Shown: positions 63,212 to 64,000 of the stretch, in pieces | How positions within the stretch are numbered: the stretch's first letter is position 1 | Layout: every line of letters starts with the position of its first letter | Assembly: GCA_023264815.1 (NCBI GenBank) | Contig: JAHFUZ010000016.1 | Location: 31,275 to 95,274, forward strand | DNA from: Arthrobacter sp. | GTDB lineage: Bacteria; Actinomycetota; Actinomycetes; Actinomycetales; Micrococcaceae | Length of the DNA stretch: 64,000 nucleotides | Direction of reading: 5' to 3' | The notes under the pieces: generated by a model | What the model saw: only the letters and a program-made list of their open reading frames with translations | Told to the model about the DNA's origin: nothing | The model's database searches: none | Program-made: the position numbers and the translations under genes

Positions 63212-63964
63212 CTAGCGTCCGCGGTTGGGACGCGCTTTGTAGGGGTCGATTCCCTTGGGGATGGGGAGGCGGTTACCGAGCGAGGAAATGCGTTTCGAAA
63301 CAGCATTCACCTCAAGCTTGGTCAGTTCGTTCTTCAGCTTGCCCATCGTCTTGGCAACCTGGCTGATGGGAACCTGGCCCTCGCCGCGTCCGCTTTCGAT
63401 GATGTGGACCGTCACGTTCGGCAGGATGCGGGCCAGGCGCTTGCGTTCGGCATCGAGCAGCGGCTTGACACGGACCGACGGACCTTCACTGACAAGGACG
63501 ACGCCGGGACGGCCCACCGCGCGGAACACGGCGTCCTGCGTGCGGGGGTTGACGGCGACGGGCTGCTCCTCGGTGACCCAGCCGCGCTTGAGCGTGCCCA
63601 GCGCAGCACCTGACGCGCCGGGCTGGTTCTCAATCTGGGCGAACGCCGCACGTTCGGCGCGCCGGGACAGGATCAATGTGGCACCGAGCAGGCCCAGGGG
63701 GATTCCAATGAGCAGGCCGGTGATCCAGTTCTCCAGCAGCAAACCAACCACAAGGCCAACAAGCACCACGCCCAGGAAGACCAGCAGCATCAGCCACGGG
63801 ACCATGGGGTCGTGGCGGCGGGTCATGGTGAAGACTTCGCCGATCTGCTTGAGCCGGCTGGGCTTCTTGACCTTTGCTTCTTTGGGCTTGCGCGAGAAGA
63901 GGCCACGCTTCGGGGCGCCGTCGGCCGTCGGTGCAGTGTTACTGGAATCAGGGGATTTCGCCAT
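63212..63964 (-). CDS. DUF4191 domain membrane protein (Rv2219-like)
   Basis: 250 residues: basic N terminus, two membrane helices (about 54-75, 80-99; MLLVFLGVVLVGLVVGLLLE, ITGLLIGIPLGLLGATLIL), then a cytoplasmic domain (AERAAFAQIENQPGASGAAL, RAVGRPGVVLVSEGP). Conserved in actinobacteria next to glnA1 and lipoate genes; function unknown. TAGAAT lies 9 nt before ATG 63964, so the leader is very short. The region beyond 63964 is only 36 bp. Confidence 0.88.
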   Translation of the reverse strand: MAKSPDSSNTAPTADGAPKRGLFSRKPKEAKVKKPSRLKQIGEVFTMTRRHDPMVPWLMLLVFLGVVLVGLVVGLLLENWITGLLIGIPLGLLGATLILSRRAERAAFAQIENQPGASGAALGTLKRGWVTEEQPVAVNPRTQDAVFRAVGRPGVVLVSEGPSVRVKPLLDAERKRLARILPNVTVHIIESGRGEGQVPISQVAKTMGKLKNELTKLEVNAVSKRISSLGNRLPIPKGIDPYKARPNRGR

Positions 63965-64000
63965 AGTGCCTCAATTCTACGTGATTTATGGCTGAGGGCC

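Noticed and set aside
1..64000. Mobile elements, prophage, CRISPR, defence or secondary-metabolite systems
   Set aside because: No transposase, integrase, repeat array or biosynthetic core was recognised; the genes are conserved housekeeping genes in expected order.

Overview
The window is a chromosomal segment of a high-GC actinobacterium, most likely Arthrobacter/Pseudarthrobacter (Micrococcaceae). This rests on gene order, protein family resemblance and many GTG/TTG starts, not on a database search. The gene order strongly resembles mycobacterial and corynebacterial loci: garA-ftsR-bifunctional nuclease-merR; aroG-pknL-Rv2175c-prenyl synthase; a dcw cluster without ftsA or ddl; glnA2-glnE-glnA1-RDD-DUF4191. 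A DDPH motif in MurE, where meso-DAP enzymes carry DNPR, fits an L-lysine peptidoglycan as in Arthrobacter. I saw no mobile elements, CRISPR arrays, tRNA or rRNA genes. The window reads as conserved housekeeping DNA.

Left part (1-22.6 kb). A partial GarA-type FHA protein, the division regulator FtsR, a bifunctional nuclease family protein and a second MerR regulator are followed by a convergent ParA-like ATPase. Next come pyruvate carboxylase, a long-chain acyl-CoA synthetase (reverse strand, with a repressor-like palindrome in its promoter) and an ATP-type ROK glucokinase. A reverse-strand set of two paralogous alpha/beta hydrolases and a membrane protein follows, then a PlsC acyltransferase, class II DAHP synthase, a PASTA Ser/Thr kinase, a LysM lytic transglycosylase, an Rv2175c-like DNA-binding protein, a polyprenyl synthase with a lipoprotein, and DinB.

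Centre (23-44 kb). This is the division and cell-wall cluster: mraZ-rsmH-ftsL-ftsI-murE-murF-mraY-murD-ftsW-murG-murC-ftsQ-ftsZ-pgeF-yggS-sepF-yggT-divIVA, then lspA-rluD. Most genes overlap or nearly touch, which implies translational coupling. The mraZ promoter carries three GTGG(G/A) repeats at exact 10-bp spacing, and ftsZ has its own regulated-looking leader.

Right part (44-64 kb). dnaE, a flavin reductase, a membrane protein, hisD, nrdR (with twin palindromes upstream), polyphosphate glucokinase, methionine aminopeptidase, a 54-residue protein, a YceI protein and panB precede a glutamine synthetase block: glnA2, the adenylyltransferase glnE and, on the other strand, glnA1. The adenylylation-site Tyr is present in GlnA1 but is Trp in GlnA2. 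RDD, DUF3817 and DUF4191 membrane proteins close the window.

The observations most worth following are regulatory. A 13-bp motif is shared by the leaders of ftsZ and of the MerR gene next to ftsR. The mraZ, lysM, acyl-CoA synthetase and nrdR promoters carry structured operators. At least eleven genes start 6-8 nt after a TANNNT box, the pattern expected of leaderless mRNAs. I did not find an exotic undescribed system.
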